Of a DNA stretch of 64,000 nt, positions 47,000 to 56,725 are shown piece by piece; positions within the stretch are counted from its first letter, which is position 1; every line of letters starts with the position of its first letter. A program made the translations under genes and the position numbers. This stretch comes from Acidimicrobiaceae bacterium (GTDB lineage: Bacteria; Actinomycetota; Acidimicrobiia; Acidimicrobiales; RAAP-2). The stretch covers positions 1-64,000 of the forward strand of contig PKWW01000066.1 in assembly GCA_003132165.1 (NCBI GenBank). Reading direction: 5' to 3'. Below the pieces are notes generated by a model. That model was not told the DNA's origin, did no database searches, and was given only the letters and a program-made list of their open reading frames with translations.

Positions 47000-48892
47000 A
47001 TGCGTCATTGGTTCACCACGCTTGTTCGTCGCGCCACGGCTGCGTTGCTGGTCGCCCTACTTGCCGGATTGTTGCTGCCGAACGTTGCTAGTGCCAATGA
47101 CTATTACGCAGTTACCTTCGTGGAGAACGATAATGGGTCAGACGAAACGGTTACCCAAATGGTCTCTTCGAATCCAGAGGCGCTAACTTCCTTCTCGCAG
47201 CTTCCTCTTGCTTTCACTAATGCCGGCCATACTTTTCTTGATTGGAATACCTCTCCAGATGGAAGTGGTATCGAATACTCCGATGAAGCGAATTACGCTT
47301 TTACTGCCGACTTAACTCTTTATGCGCAATGGTCGGCTTCATTTACCTCCGTCACATTTGCTGAGAACGATTCGTCTTCAGACAACACTGCTGCAGATCA
47401 GACTGACAACTTGGCCACTCTATTGACTTCTTTCTTGGCTCTAGCGCCTGCGTTTTCCAATCCTGGCCATACCTTCAACGGTTGGAATACAACTGCGGTT
47501 GGGAACGGAACGGCGTATTCCGATGGCGAGACGTATTCGTTCGCTTCCGACATGACGCTCTATGCGCAGTGGGCTGTTGCTCAAGGGACCCTCTCCTTCG
47601 CGGCCAATGGTGGGAGCGGTACTACCTCGCCTGTCGTGGCAGCGATTGGTTCATCAGTCACTCTCTCAGGCGCGGGCTCATTGGCACTTGCAAACCACAC
47701 TTTCAGCGGTTGGAACACGTCCGCGGACGGAAACGGCACTGCGTACGCGATTGGTTCGTCATTTACCATGAGCAGTTCGCCGACGCTCTACGCGCAGTGG
47801 ACCGTGAACAATGGAACGCTCCAGTTCATTACCAATGGTTCAGCGGGTTTAGTGAACTCGATTATCGCCCCGATTGGAAGTCTCGTTGTGGTACCGGGAG
47901 TTGGATCGATGAGCTTCGCAGATCACACTTTCAATGACTGGAACTCGACGAGTGACGGGACCGGTACGAGTTACGCGGTGAACACACAGTTCCAGATGGC
48001 GAGCACTTGTGTTCTCTATGCGCAGTGGTTCTCGACGCCTCCGACCACGTCAGGAACCCCGACGCCTCCGACCACGTCAGGAACCTTGACGTCATTCGAA
48101 GTGTCCTTCGGGTCAGGGGAAGCGAACTTGCCAAGTTCGGTTTCGGTCCAGTCGGGAGCTTCGCTCTTGCTACCAACACCCGGAGGACTGGCGAAGCCCG
48201 GTTACACCTTTGACGGGTGGTACAGCGCGCCCACCGGAGGGAACCTCGTCGGCGCCGCCGGATCCGTATTCGTGCCGTCATCCACCTTGATCCTCTACGA
48301 CCAGTGGACGCCAAACCCGATGGTAACCGTCCTCTTCTCCTCGAATCGCGGCTCAGGCACAGTTGCCGCACTTTCGGGCCTCGAGGGAGCCGCCGTGACG
48401 TTGCCGAGTTCCTCGACGCTCGCGTATCTCGGCTACACGTTCGCGGGCTGGGGTACCTCCGCTAACGCGAGCGGCACGTCGTTCGCTAACGGGACGAGCA
48501 TGGTGTTGTCTCGATCGATGACGCTCTACGCGCAGTGGTTGCCTCTGGGGTCGAGTGCGTTACCCGCATTGCTCATCGGCGCGGTCGGCTCTTTCGAAGA
48601 CGACTCGACGGTCTTGTCGCCGGCGCTGAAGAATCAGGTTCGTAGAATTGCCATCGAAATGAAGTCAAAAAGGTACGTCGCGGTCTCACTGTACGGCTAC
48701 GCCGCCGACGGTGGCTCTGCGTCGTCCAATCTGAACTTGAGTTCGAAGCGATCGCTCGTGGTGGCGATCTATCTGAAAAGTCAGTTGGCCCTCGAGCACG
48801 CCAGTGCGGTCACGATGAGTTCGGCGGGCGAGGGCGAGCTCAAGGGTTCGACGACAGCACTATTCCGACGAGTGGAGATATTCGTCAAGTAG
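47000..48892 (+). CDS. Secreted protein with six Flg_new/InlB B-type repeats and a C-terminal OmpA-like domain
   Basis: A 630-residue exported protein. The signal peptide (about 1-33, RRATAALLVALLAGLLL) ends near VASAND. Then come six repeats of about 70 residues, each with a core like GHTFxGWNTSxDGxGTxY and ending TLYAQW (the fifth ends LYDQW), typical of Listeria-Bacteroides repeats. A Pro/Thr linker holds a 9-residue tandem repeat. The last ~95 residues resemble an OmpA-like peptidoglycan-binding domain (SSNLNLSSKRSLVVAIYL, GEGELKG, RRVEIFV). A cell-wall-held adhesin-like role is likely. AAAGGAACG precedes the ATG. Early repeats are visibly richer in A/T than neighbouring genes. Confidence 0.82.
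   Translation: MRHWFTTLVRRATAALLVALLAGLLLPNVASANDYYAVTFVENDNGSDETVTQMVSSNPEALTSFSQLPLAFTNAGHTFLDWNTSPDGSGIEYSDEANYAFTADLTLYAQWSASFTSVTFAENDSSSDNTAADQTDNLATLLTSFLALAPAFSNPGHTFNGWNTTAVGNGTAYSDGETYSFASDMTLYAQWAVAQGTLSFAANGGSGTTSPVVAAIGSSVTLSGAGSLALANHTFSGWNTSADGNGTAYAIGSSFTMSSSPTLYAQWTVNNGTLQFITNGSAGLVNSIIAPIGSLVVVPGVGSMSFADHTFNDWNSTSDGTGTSYAVNTQFQMASTCVLYAQWFSTPPTTSGTPTPPTTSGTLTSFEVSFGSGEANLPSSVSVQSGASLLLPTPGGLAKPGYTFDGWYSAPTGGNLVGAAGSVFVPSSTLILYDQWTPNPMVTVLFSSNRGSGTVAALSGLEGAAVTLPSSSTLAYLGYTFAGWGTSANASGTSFANGTSMVLSRSMTLYAQWLPLGSSALPALLIGAVGSFEDDSTVLSPALKNQVRRIAIEMKSKRYVAVSLYGYAADGGSASSNLNLSSKRSLVVAIYLKSQLALEHASAVTMSSAGEGELKGSTTALFRRVEIFVK
48033..48085 (+). repeat. Tandem 27-bp repeat in the Pro/Thr linker
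   Basis: A 26-nt identical segment occurs at 48033-48058 and 48060-48085, a 27-bp period that encodes the nine residues TPPTTSGTP/L twice. It lies between the fourth and fifth protein repeats and is a likely site of length variation by slippage. Confidence 0.85.
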
Positions 48893-48895
48893 CAA

Positions 48896-49339
48896 CTACT
48901 TGTTCCAGTCCGCACTGAGCTGCTCGGTGCACGCAGGGCACCGAGTGGCGCGCAGGTCGATGTCCGTGAAGCACGAAGGACAGGCGGCCATGGGTGGCGG
49001 GGGGCTGGTGTCATATCCCAGGCGACTTCGAATCGCGTAGAGCGGCTTCACCACGAAGAAGAACAGCGCGAACGCGACAACGAACAGTGTGATGGCCGCG
49101 TTGACGAAGAGCCCGTACTGGAAAAGACTGCCGTTCACGGTGAAATGGAGCGATGTGAAGTTGGGCTGACCAAAGATCGCGGCGATGAACGGGGTGAAGA
49201 GCCCCGCGACGATCGCCTGAACGACCGCCGTGAAGGCGCCACCCAGCGCCACCGCTATGGCTAGATCGACGGCGTTCGCTCGCACCGCGAACGTTCGGAA
49301 TTCCTTCAGCACTGATGAGACCCTCTTCATTGCCTTCAT
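48896..49339 (-). CDS. mscL: Large-conductance mechanosensitive channel with a C-terminal zinc ribbon
   Basis: A 147-residue MscL. The N-terminal amphipathic helix and TM1 (RANAVDLAIAVALGGAFTAVV), the periplasmic loop and TM2 (AAITLFVVAFALFFFVV) are clear. In place of the usual coiled-coil tail, the cytoplasmic end has CPSC-X10-CPAC (about 120-137), a probable zinc ribbon as in some other actinobacterial MscL. It vents solutes under hypo-osmotic shock. It ends 3 nt from the converging repeat-protein gene. Confidence 0.92.
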   Translation of the reverse strand: MKAMKRVSSVLKEFRTFAVRANAVDLAIAVALGGAFTAVVQAIVAGLFTPFIAAIFGQPNFTSLHFTVNGSLFQYGLFVNAAITLFVVAFALFFFVVKPLYAIRSRLGYDTSPPPPMAACPSCFTDIDLRATRCPACTEQLSADWNK

Positions 49340-49349
49340 GCCTCCTCTT

Positions 49350-49426
49350 TGGTGCCGGTGGAGGGATTCGAACCCCCGACCTGACGATTACAAATCGCCT
49401 GCGCTGCCAGACTGCGCCACACCGGC
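49350..49426 (-). tRNA. tRNA-Thr (anticodon TGT)
   Basis: A 77-nt cloverleaf on the minus strand with acceptor GCCGGTG/CACCGGC, D-arm TGGCGCAGTCTGGCAGCGCA, anticodon loop TTTGTAA (anticodon TGT), T-arm GGGGGTTCGAATCCCTC and encoded CCA. It is directly upstream of mscL on the same strand, with 10 nt between them, so mscL may be read from the tRNA promoter. Confidence 0.96.
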
Positions 49427-49478
49427 TTGGAAATATCTAGGTTAGTGAATCTTCGCGAGCCGCTCTAGGCTTAGCGGA

Positions 49479-49994
49479 ATGAGCAACGCCTCGCACCCCC
49501 AGCACGAGTCCCACAACGACGGTTCGCACTACCAGCCCTCGTTGGCCGTAGTGCTCGTGATACTTGTACTGTTCGTGGCCGCGACGTTCTTGATGCTGAA
49601 ATCCACCCATTCCTCCAATCCATCGACTACCTCGACGACTCTGGCGAGTTCGACCACCAACAGCAACTCGTCGACGTCGTCGACAGTGGTGCCGAAATCG
49701 AGGGTGCGGGTCCAAATCGCGAATGGTACGTCGACGACGGGTCTCGCCCGGACGTACACCCAGCAACTCATGACCTACGGCTGGGACACACTGCCTCAGG
49801 TGAACGCATCGAAGGTGAGCGCCACGGTGATCTATTACAACCCCGGTTACCTGTGGGCGGCGAAGCAACTCGCGAGCGAGATCAAGGTAGGTGACTCGGC
49901 GATCCAGCCGCTCAACGGACTGAGTCCGGTGTCGGGCGCGTCGAATGATGACGTCATCATCATCCTCGGACCCGACGTCGCCACCAGGGGCTAG
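49479..49994 (+). CDS. LytR C-terminal domain (LytR_C) membrane protein
   Basis: A 171-residue protein with a short cytosolic N-terminus, one membrane helix (about 22-41, LAVVLVILVLFVAATFLML), a Ser/Thr-rich linker (about 43-72) and a LytR_C domain (VRVQIANGTSTTGLARTYTQQL ... VIIILGPD, split over 76-168). LytR_C occurs in cell-wall-associated LytR-CpsA-Psr proteins; no catalytic LCP domain is present here. It ends right against the converging gpgS-like gene. Confidence 0.83.
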   Translation: MSNASHPQHESHNDGSHYQPSLAVVLVILVLFVAATFLMLKSTHSSNPSTTSTTLASSTTNSNSSTSSTVVPKSRVRVQIANGTSTTGLARTYTQQLMTYGWDTLPQVNASKVSATVIYYNPGYLWAAKQLASEIKVGDSAIQPLNGLSPVSGASNDDVIIILGPDVATRG

Positions 49995-50888
49995 TTACAA
50001 CTGGGGCGGCAGCGCGACCCTGAATCGTGCCAGGGCTGCGCGCAGCACGTCGACGGCCATGGGTCGCAATTCCTCCAAGGGCCGATTTCGATGACGACGA
50101 ATTCCTAAATCGACTTGCGCGAGGCTGTGCACGCCGAACTCACGGGCGATGTCGATCAGCAGCGCGATCTCCACGCCGTAGGCCGATTCGAGCCTGATCG
50201 CTTCCAAGGCTGCACGGCGTCCGGCTGTTTCGCCTGCGAGGGGCTGGCGAATCTCACCGAGACCCGGGTACAGCAGCGAAAGTATCGGTCGCGCCGCCAA
50301 CTCGTTGACGCGCCCGCCGCCCGTGGGCATGTGGTGCAAGGGTCGCTCGTAGTAGCCCTTGACCAGTTCGATGTCGGCGCGCTCGAGGAGGGGCTGGACC
50401 AGGCGCGGAACGAAGTCGGTTGTCGTGTTGAGCACGTCCGCATCGAGGAATACGACGAGTTGCGAACTGGTCGCGGCGAGACCCGCGCGCATGGCCTCAC
50501 CCTTGCCGCCGCTCCCCTCGAGGGGTATGACTTTGGCTCCGTGGTGGTCGGCCACCGTGAAGGTGTCGTCGTTGGAGTGATCGTTCACGACGACCAACTC
50601 GTCGACGAAGCCCTCGTAGTAGCAAACGGCGTCGAGGACTGCACCGATGGTGGCGGCCTCGTTTTTCGCGGGAATGATCACGGCGACCGAGGTCGTTGCC
50701 TTCAGGGTGGCAACGCGCACGAGGTCGAAATCGTCTCGGCTGAGAGTCCAGGGCACGTCCGAAGAAGTCACGCGATAGAGGTTAGGGCCAGGTTGGAGGA
50801 ATTCGCACTTGACAGGCAGCGCTCGAGAAGCAAGAATTGAGGGGTCATCAAGAGCGACTGAGGGACGGGCCCGCAGAAGTCGCGACAA
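49995..50888 (-). CDS. gpgS: Glucosyl-3-phosphoglycerate synthase-like GT2/GT81 glycosyltransferase
   Basis: A 297-residue GT-A glycosyltransferase. Segments match GpgS in order: VAVIIPAKNEAATIGAVLDAV, VDELVVVNDHSNDDT, GSGGKGEAMRAGL, VVFLDADVLN (the DXD), LVKGYYERPL, TGGGRVNELAARPILSLL, QPLAGETAGRR, YGVEIALLIDI and QVDLGIRRHRNRPLEEL. GpgS makes glucosyl-3-phosphoglycerate from UDP/ADP-glucose, the precursor of glucosylglycerate and methylglucose lipopolysaccharide. The first ~60 residues are poorly conserved and the true start may lie downstream. Confidence 0.84.
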   Translation of the reverse strand: MSRLLRARPSVALDDPSILASRALPVKCEFLQPGPNLYRVTSSDVPWTLSRDDFDLVRVATLKATTSVAVIIPAKNEAATIGAVLDAVCYYEGFVDELVVVNDHSNDDTFTVADHHGAKVIPLEGSGGKGEAMRAGLAATSSQLVVFLDADVLNTTTDFVPRLVQPLLERADIELVKGYYERPLHHMPTGGGRVNELAARPILSLLYPGLGEIRQPLAGETAGRRAALEAIRLESAYGVEIALLIDIAREFGVHSLAQVDLGIRRHRNRPLEELRPMAVDVLRAALARFRVALPPQL

Positions 50889-50956
50889 CCAGTGTGATAC
50901 AAGAGCAACCCGCTCATCACACCAGGTGCCAAAGCCCGAACGATGAAAAGGGAGTT

Positions 50957-52207
50957 ATGAGTTTCGCTACAGGTCTTCTATGTCGAGAGTGCGGCACCGC
51001 CTACCCAACTGAGGCGCGGTATTCGTGTGAGTTCTGCTTCGGTCCGCTCGAGGTTTCCTACGACCTCGAGAGCGCTAGGGCAGCGGTAACGCGAGAGTCG
51101 ATTTCGAACGGTCCCAATTCGATCTGGCGCTACGGCGCGCTCCTGCCCGACCCGGGCGTCGAGCCTGTTGACCTCGGGGCCGGCTGGACGCCGCTTCGTC
51201 GTGCCACCCGTCTCGCCGCTGTGCTTGGCGTCAAGGAACTGTGGTTGAAGGACGACACACGTAATCCGACCGGCTCGTTCAAGGACCGTGTCGTCTCGGT
51301 CGCGCTTTCGAGTGCGCGCCGCCTAGGTTTCTCGACGGCGGCTTGCGCGTCGACGGGCAACCTCGCCACCTCGGTCGCGGCGCACGCCGCGTTCATTGGC
51401 TGGCCAAGCATCACGATTATCCCGGCGGACCTCGAGAAGTCAAAAATTGCCATGACCGCGATCTTCGGCGGTACGGTGCTCGGTGTCGAGGGTAACTACG
51501 ACGACGTGAACCGACTCTGCGTCGAGCTCGTCGCCGAACACCCCGACTGGGCGTTCGCCAACGTGAACCTTCGTCCTTACTACGCCGAGGGATCCAAGAC
51601 CCTGGCGTACGAGATCTGCGAGCAACTGGGCTGGCGCACGCCCGACCAGGTCGTCGTGCCGGTGGCCTCGGGAAGCCAGCTCACCAAGGTCGCCAGGGGT
51701 TTCCGCGAGTTCATCCATCTGGGCCTCGTCGATGGTCAAGCACCGGTGCTGTTCGGCGCGCAGGCGACTGGCTGTTCCCCGATTGCGACGGCCTTCGCCG
51801 AAGGCGCCGAGTTTGTGACGCCCCAGCGCCCCAACACAATTGCTCGCTCGCTCGCCATTGGCAACCCCGCTGACGGTCCCTACGTGCTCGATGAACTTCG
51901 TGCCAACGGCGGTGATTGCGGCTCGGTACCGGACTCGGAAATCCTCGAGTGCATTGGCCTGCTCGCTGAAACCGAGGGCGTGTTCGCCGAGACCGCTGGG
52001 GGAGTGACCATCGCGTCGCTTCGCCAGATGATCAACCGCGGCACCATCGACCGCGACAAGTCGATCGTCGCGATCATCTCGGGTCACGGGCTAAAGACTC
52101 TCGACGCGGTCGTCGAGACCGCGACCGTGAGCGCGACGATCCGCCCGTCGCTCGCCGAGGCCGAAGAGGCGCTCGGGTTCCACCAGTTAGTGTCGTCGGC
52201 GTCATGA
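50957..52207 (+). CDS. thrC: Threonine synthase with N-terminal zinc ribbon
   Basis: A 416-residue PLP enzyme making threonine from O-phosphohomoserine. The N-terminal CRECG...CEFC is a zinc-ribbon-like pair seen in this threonine synthase class. The PLP lysine is in NPTGSFKDR, the Ser/Gly loop is CASTGNLATSVAAHAA and the phosphate-binding GSQLTKVARG follows. The ATG has AAAGGGAG upstream; an earlier frame extension overlaps the divergent gpgS. It overlaps cysO by 4 bases. Confidence 0.92.
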   Translation: MSFATGLLCRECGTAYPTEARYSCEFCFGPLEVSYDLESARAAVTRESISNGPNSIWRYGALLPDPGVEPVDLGAGWTPLRRATRLAAVLGVKELWLKDDTRNPTGSFKDRVVSVALSSARRLGFSTAACASTGNLATSVAAHAAFIGWPSITIIPADLEKSKIAMTAIFGGTVLGVEGNYDDVNRLCVELVAEHPDWAFANVNLRPYYAEGSKTLAYEICEQLGWRTPDQVVVPVASGSQLTKVARGFREFIHLGLVDGQAPVLFGAQATGCSPIATAFAEGAEFVTPQRPNTIARSLAIGNPADGPYVLDELRANGGDCGSVPDSEILECIGLLAETEGVFAETAGGVTIASLRQMINRGTIDRDKSIVAIISGHGLKTLDAVVETATVSATIRPSLAEAEEALGFHQLVSSAS

Positions 52208-52479
52208 GCGTCATCGTTCGTCTACCCAGTCAGTTGCGAGCACTTGTGGGTGGCGCCGGGGAAGTCCCCGTCGAGGCCTTGACCGTGCGCGAAGCCATCA
52301 ACGCCGTCGATGCGGCCTATCCCGGCATCGCCTTTCGCGTGCTCGACGACCGCGGCGCGTTGCGCCGTTTCGTGAACGTTTTCGTGGCTGACGAGGACAT
52401 CAGATTTCTCGACGGACTGGACACCGTGCTCGATGCGGGACAGACGGTTTCGCTCGTTCCCGCGGTCGCGGGCGGCTAG
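52204..52479 (+). CDS. cysO: CysO-like ubiquitin-fold sulfur carrier protein
   Basis: A 91-residue ThiS/MoaD-fold protein ending in the essential Gly-Gly (VPAVAGG). The stretch LRRFVNVFVADEDIRFLDG recalls mycobacterial CysO (LHRFVNIYVNDEDVRF). CysO carries a C-terminal thiocarboxylate used by CysM for cysteine synthesis from O-phosphoserine; Mec protease and CysM genes are not next to it here. Coupling to thrC (ATGA) is seen in other actinobacteria. Confidence 0.85.
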   Translation: MSVIVRLPSQLRALVGGAGEVPVEALTVREAINAVDAAYPGIAFRVLDDRGALRRFVNVFVADEDIRFLDGLDTVLDAGQTVSLVPAVAGG

Positions 52480-52486
52480 TTCGGCG

Positions 52487-52513
52487 TTAGCACTCTTCCC
52501 CCTAGACTGCTAA
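52487..52513 (+). promoter_or_regulatory. CIRCE element (HrcA operator) overlapping the groEL promoter
   Basis: TTAGCACTC, 9 nt, GACTGCTAA: the CIRCE consensus (TTAGCACTC-N9-GAGTGCTAA) with a single mismatch in the right arm. A -10 TAATAT (52511-52516) overlaps the right arm and a -35-like TTAGCA the left, so HrcA binding would block polymerase. The predicted transcript starts near 52523. Confidence 0.9.
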
Positions 52514-54184
<1,671 letters not shown>

Positions 54185-54207
54185 GTCGACTCACACTTTT
54201 TGAAGGA

Positions 54208-54235
54208 GAACCGCGGGGCGAAAGCCCCGCGGTTC
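54208..54235 (+). terminator. Rho-independent terminator after groEL
   Basis: A perfect 12-bp stem (GAACCGCGGGGC/GCCCCGCGGTTC) with loop GAAA, followed by TTTCATTT, 23 nt after the groEL stop. It closes the monocistronic groEL unit and insulates the next gene. Confidence 0.93.
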
Positions 54236-54287
54236 TTTCATTTCGGGTGGTGGTCGTCAAATTGACTTCCGGTCCTAGCATGGAGCC

Positions 54288-54974
54288 ATGACTTCGCCGG
54301 CTCCTCTCGTCCCCTCACGTGGACTCAACGTCCTGCACCTTTTCTGTCACCCCGACGGCGGCGTCGACACCGGCGCCGTGCAAAAGGCTGTTGACGACGC
54401 AGGCGCGTCGGGTCTCCAGGTTGTCACCGCGGCGATCATGGGCGCCAAGGCTGACACCTGCTTCATGATTCTCGGCGAGGACCTCTGGGACCTTCGAAAG
54501 TTCCAGTCGAAGATTCAGGCCGCGGGCTTTCTCGTCTCGGAGAGTTACGTGTCGGTGACCGAGGTCAGCGAGTACGCCGGCGCCACGCCCGAGAAGATTC
54601 TGCATGACCGCCTTTTTCCGGTGCTGCCCCCAGAGGGCCTTCGCGCCTTCTGCTTCTACCCGATGTCCAAGCGCCGTGGGGAGGAGCACAACTGGTACGC
54701 GCTGCCCTACGAGCAGCGCGAGCAGTTGATGCGCCAGCATGGTGCGTCGGGACGCGAGTTCAAGGGCCGAATCCTCCAGGTCGTCACCGGCTCGACGGGA
54801 CTCGATGACTGGGAGTGGGGCGTCACCCTCTTTGGTAAGCACATTGACGATCTCAAGGAATGCGTGTACACGATGCGTTATGACGAGGCCTCGACGCTCT
54901 ACGGCGAGTTCGGCGCCTTCTACACGGGCATGGTGGGCACCGTCGATGAGGTCCTGGGCGCCACACTCGCCTAG
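54288..54974 (+). CDS. hemQ: Coproheme decarboxylase HemQ/ChdC (chlorite dismutase family)
   Basis: A 228-residue member of the chlorite dismutase fold. FCFYPMSKRRGEEHNWYALPY (split near residue 135) holds the conserved Tyr-Pro-Met-Ser-Lys-Arg and NWY motifs. RQHGASGREFKG contains the proximal heme His. STGLDDWEWGVTLF, MRYDEAS and GEFGAFYTG complete the pattern. In Gram-positives this is the last step of coproporphyrin-dependent heme synthesis. No other heme gene is near. Confidence 0.92.
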   Translation: MTSPAPLVPSRGLNVLHLFCHPDGGVDTGAVQKAVDDAGASGLQVVTAAIMGAKADTCFMILGEDLWDLRKFQSKIQAAGFLVSESYVSVTEVSEYAGATPEKILHDRLFPVLPPEGLRAFCFYPMSKRRGEEHNWYALPYEQREQLMRQHGASGREFKGRILQVVTGSTGLDDWEWGVTLFGKHIDDLKECVYTMRYDEASTLYGEFGAFYTGMVGTVDEVLGATLA

Positions 54975-54997
54975 CCGTTGTTGCTAGCGTCGAAATC

Positions 54998-55687
54998 GTG
55001 AATGAATCAGTGTCCGAAAAGACCCTCCGTCGCTGGGCAGAGTCGCTCGCCGGCGTTGCCAAGACCGGTATCGGCTTCACCCAGAGCCAATTCGAGCGCG
55101 AGCGCTACGAGGAAGTCCTGAAGATTGCGGGCGACATCAAGTTCGCCGCCGAGCACGGCCTGAAGGACGCCCCCGACGCCGAGGGCCACGTCGTCGAGTG
55201 GATGAAGGAAATCGGTAGGGGTGTGCCGGGTTACGCGACGCCCAAGGTCGCCGTCGGTGCGGCGGTGACCAACGACAAGGGTGAGTTGCTTCTGATCCAA
55301 CGTGCGGACTCGGGCCTCTGGCTCTATCCGACCGGATGGTGCGACGTCGGCTACTCGGCGCCTGAAGTTGTAGTCAAAGAGGTGCTCGAAGAGACCGGCA
55401 TCGAAGTGGAGCCCATTCGCCTCATTGGCGTGCTCGATGGGATGCGCCTCGGCGCGTCGCGCATACCTCTCTATTCGCTGCTCTTCTTCTGTAAGGCGGT
55501 GGGCGGTGAACTCGACATCCATCCTCTCGAGTGCACTGACGCCGGCTGGTTTATGAGGGACAACTTGCCCTCGCCGACACTCGGTGCCGAACGGTGGGCC
55601 GACTTCATCTTCGCAGCGATCGACGGCGAGCACCGCGACGTCTTCTACGACGACCTCCGACGCCCCGTATGGCGAGGTGACGAATGA
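54998..55687 (+). CDS. Nudix hydrolase with N-terminal helical domain (PF12535-like)
   Basis: A 229-residue protein. An N-terminal helical domain (about 1-70, ESLAGVAKTGIGFTQSQFERE split) as in the ADP-ribose pyrophosphatase subgroup is followed by the Nudix fold. The Nudix box reads GWCDVGYSAPEVVVKEVLEETG: the first conserved Glu is Tyr and the Arg of RE is Lys, while the catalytic EE pair is kept. Substrate unknown. A GNAT gene overlaps its stop by 4 bases. Confidence 0.85.
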   Translation: MNESVSEKTLRRWAESLAGVAKTGIGFTQSQFERERYEEVLKIAGDIKFAAEHGLKDAPDAEGHVVEWMKEIGRGVPGYATPKVAVGAAVTNDKGELLLIQRADSGLWLYPTGWCDVGYSAPEVVVKEVLEETGIEVEPIRLIGVLDGMRLGASRIPLYSLLFFCKAVGGELDIHPLECTDAGWFMRDNLPSPTLGAERWADFIFAAIDGEHRDVFYDDLRRPVWRGDE

Positions 55688-56121
55688 GCGTCGTCGTCGA
55701 GACCGCTGCCGCTGCGTCTCAGGACCTTCTCGATGGACTCAATCATTTGCTGCCGCAGTTGTCATCGACGGCGCCAACTCTCACGATGGATGATCTCGAG
55801 ACGTTGATCGGTGCCCAGTCGGTGTCGTTGCTCGTCGCTCGCAACGAGGGAACGATCGTCGGCTCGCTCACGCTGGTCATGTTTCCCATCCCTACCGGCA
55901 CCCGCGCTTGGATTGAAGATGTTGTCGTCGACAAGGACGCGAGGAGCCTGGGCGTTGGCGCGGCCCTCACCAACGGGGCCATCGACATCGCGATCAGCCA
56001 CGGAGCGCGAACGGTGGACCTTACGAGTCGTCCGTCACGAGAAGCGGCGAACGCGCTGTACCGCAAGCTCGGGTTTGAGCCTCGAGAAACAAACGTGTAC
56101 AGGTTCGTCATCGAATCCTGA
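55684..56121 (+). CDS. GNAT-family N-acetyltransferase
   Basis: A 145-residue GNAT. The acetyl-CoA pyrophosphate loop is VVDKDARSLGVGAALTNGAI (motif A, about 80-99, with the R/Q-x-x-G-x-G/A pattern), and motif B is YRKLGFEPRE. Substrate unknown. Coupled to the Nudix gene by an ATGA overlap, so they may work on related small molecules. Confidence 0.85.
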   Translation: MSVVVETAAAASQDLLDGLNHLLPQLSSTAPTLTMDDLETLIGAQSVSLLVARNEGTIVGSLTLVMFPIPTGTRAWIEDVVVDKDARSLGVGAALTNGAIDIAISHGARTVDLTSRPSREAANALYRKLGFEPRETNVYRFVIES

Positions 56122-56159
56122 AACAGGAATGTGCAAGGGTCCTGTGGGAGGATTGACAA

Positions 56160-56630
56160 ATGGCAGGCCAAGAGTCAATCAACCGATACGTAAGACCAGG
56201 TTGGTTCACCAAACACGTCTTCAATCGGCTCGTGCAGGTATTGACCAGCATGGGAATAAGCGTGTGGGGTTCACGCACTCTTTGGCTGCGTGGTCGATCC
56301 AGCGGCGAGTGGCGTTCTAATCCCGTGAATCTGCTTTCTTTCAATGGCGATGACTACTTAGTTGCACCGCGCGGCGAGACTCAATGGGTACGTAATTTGC
56401 GCGCCGCAGGGAACGGGGAACTACGAGTTGGACGCAAAGTCCAATCCTTCGCCGCGACAGAGCTAGATAATGCAGAGAAGGCCGACGTGCTCCGGGCATA
56501 CCTCAAACGCTGGAAATTAGAGGTTGGTATTTTCTTTGACGGTGTTAGCGCGACGTCCCCAATTACTGAGTTAGATCGAATCGCCCCCAATCACCCGGTC
56601 TTTCGTCTCGTGTTCACTAAAACGCGGTAG
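56160..56630 (+). CDS. Deazaflavin (F420)-dependent nitroreductase-type oxidoreductase
   Basis: A 156-residue split beta-barrel protein of the DDN/F420H2-dependent family. Conserved pieces are the LRGRSSGEWRSNPVNLL core (about 43-59), YLVAPRGETQWVRNLRAAG (66-84), and DRIAPNHPVFRL. The deazaflavin F420 cofactor is actinobacterial, fitting the host. Substrate unknown. G+C is lower than in the neighbouring hemQ region. A GAGGA site stands just ahead of the ATG. Confidence 0.85.
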   Translation: MAGQESINRYVRPGWFTKHVFNRLVQVLTSMGISVWGSRTLWLRGRSSGEWRSNPVNLLSFNGDDYLVAPRGETQWVRNLRAAGNGELRVGRKVQSFAATELDNAEKADVLRAYLKRWKLEVGIFFDGVSATSPITELDRIAPNHPVFRLVFTKTR

Positions 56631-56689
56631 ACGAACGTCTCCAGACTTCCCTTGGAGAACTAGGCCATTAATCAAAATAGTCAATGTTA

Positions 56690-56725
56690 TTGACATCAAT
56701 AATTCTTGATGATAAATTGTGCGTA
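56690..56725 (+). promoter_or_regulatory. arsR promoter with ATCAA-N6-TTGAT operator; leaderless
   Basis: A consensus -35 TTGACA (56690-56695), a 17-bp spacer, and -10 TAAATT (56713-56718) put the transcript start at the ATG at 56725. The inverted repeat ATCAA-N6-TTGAT (56695-56710) fills most of the spacer, the usual form of an ArsR/SmtB operator. Repressor binding there would exclude polymerase, giving autoregulation. Confidence 0.7.

Noticed and set aside
47000..48892. Repeats in the surface protein as a CRISPR or transposon
   Set aside because: They are protein-level repeats about 70 codons long within one open frame, with diverged DNA and no spacers or transposase.
54262..54290. A promoter for hemQ with -35 TTGACT
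   Set aside because: No -10 sequence lies at 16-18 bp; TAGCAT is only 8 bp away.
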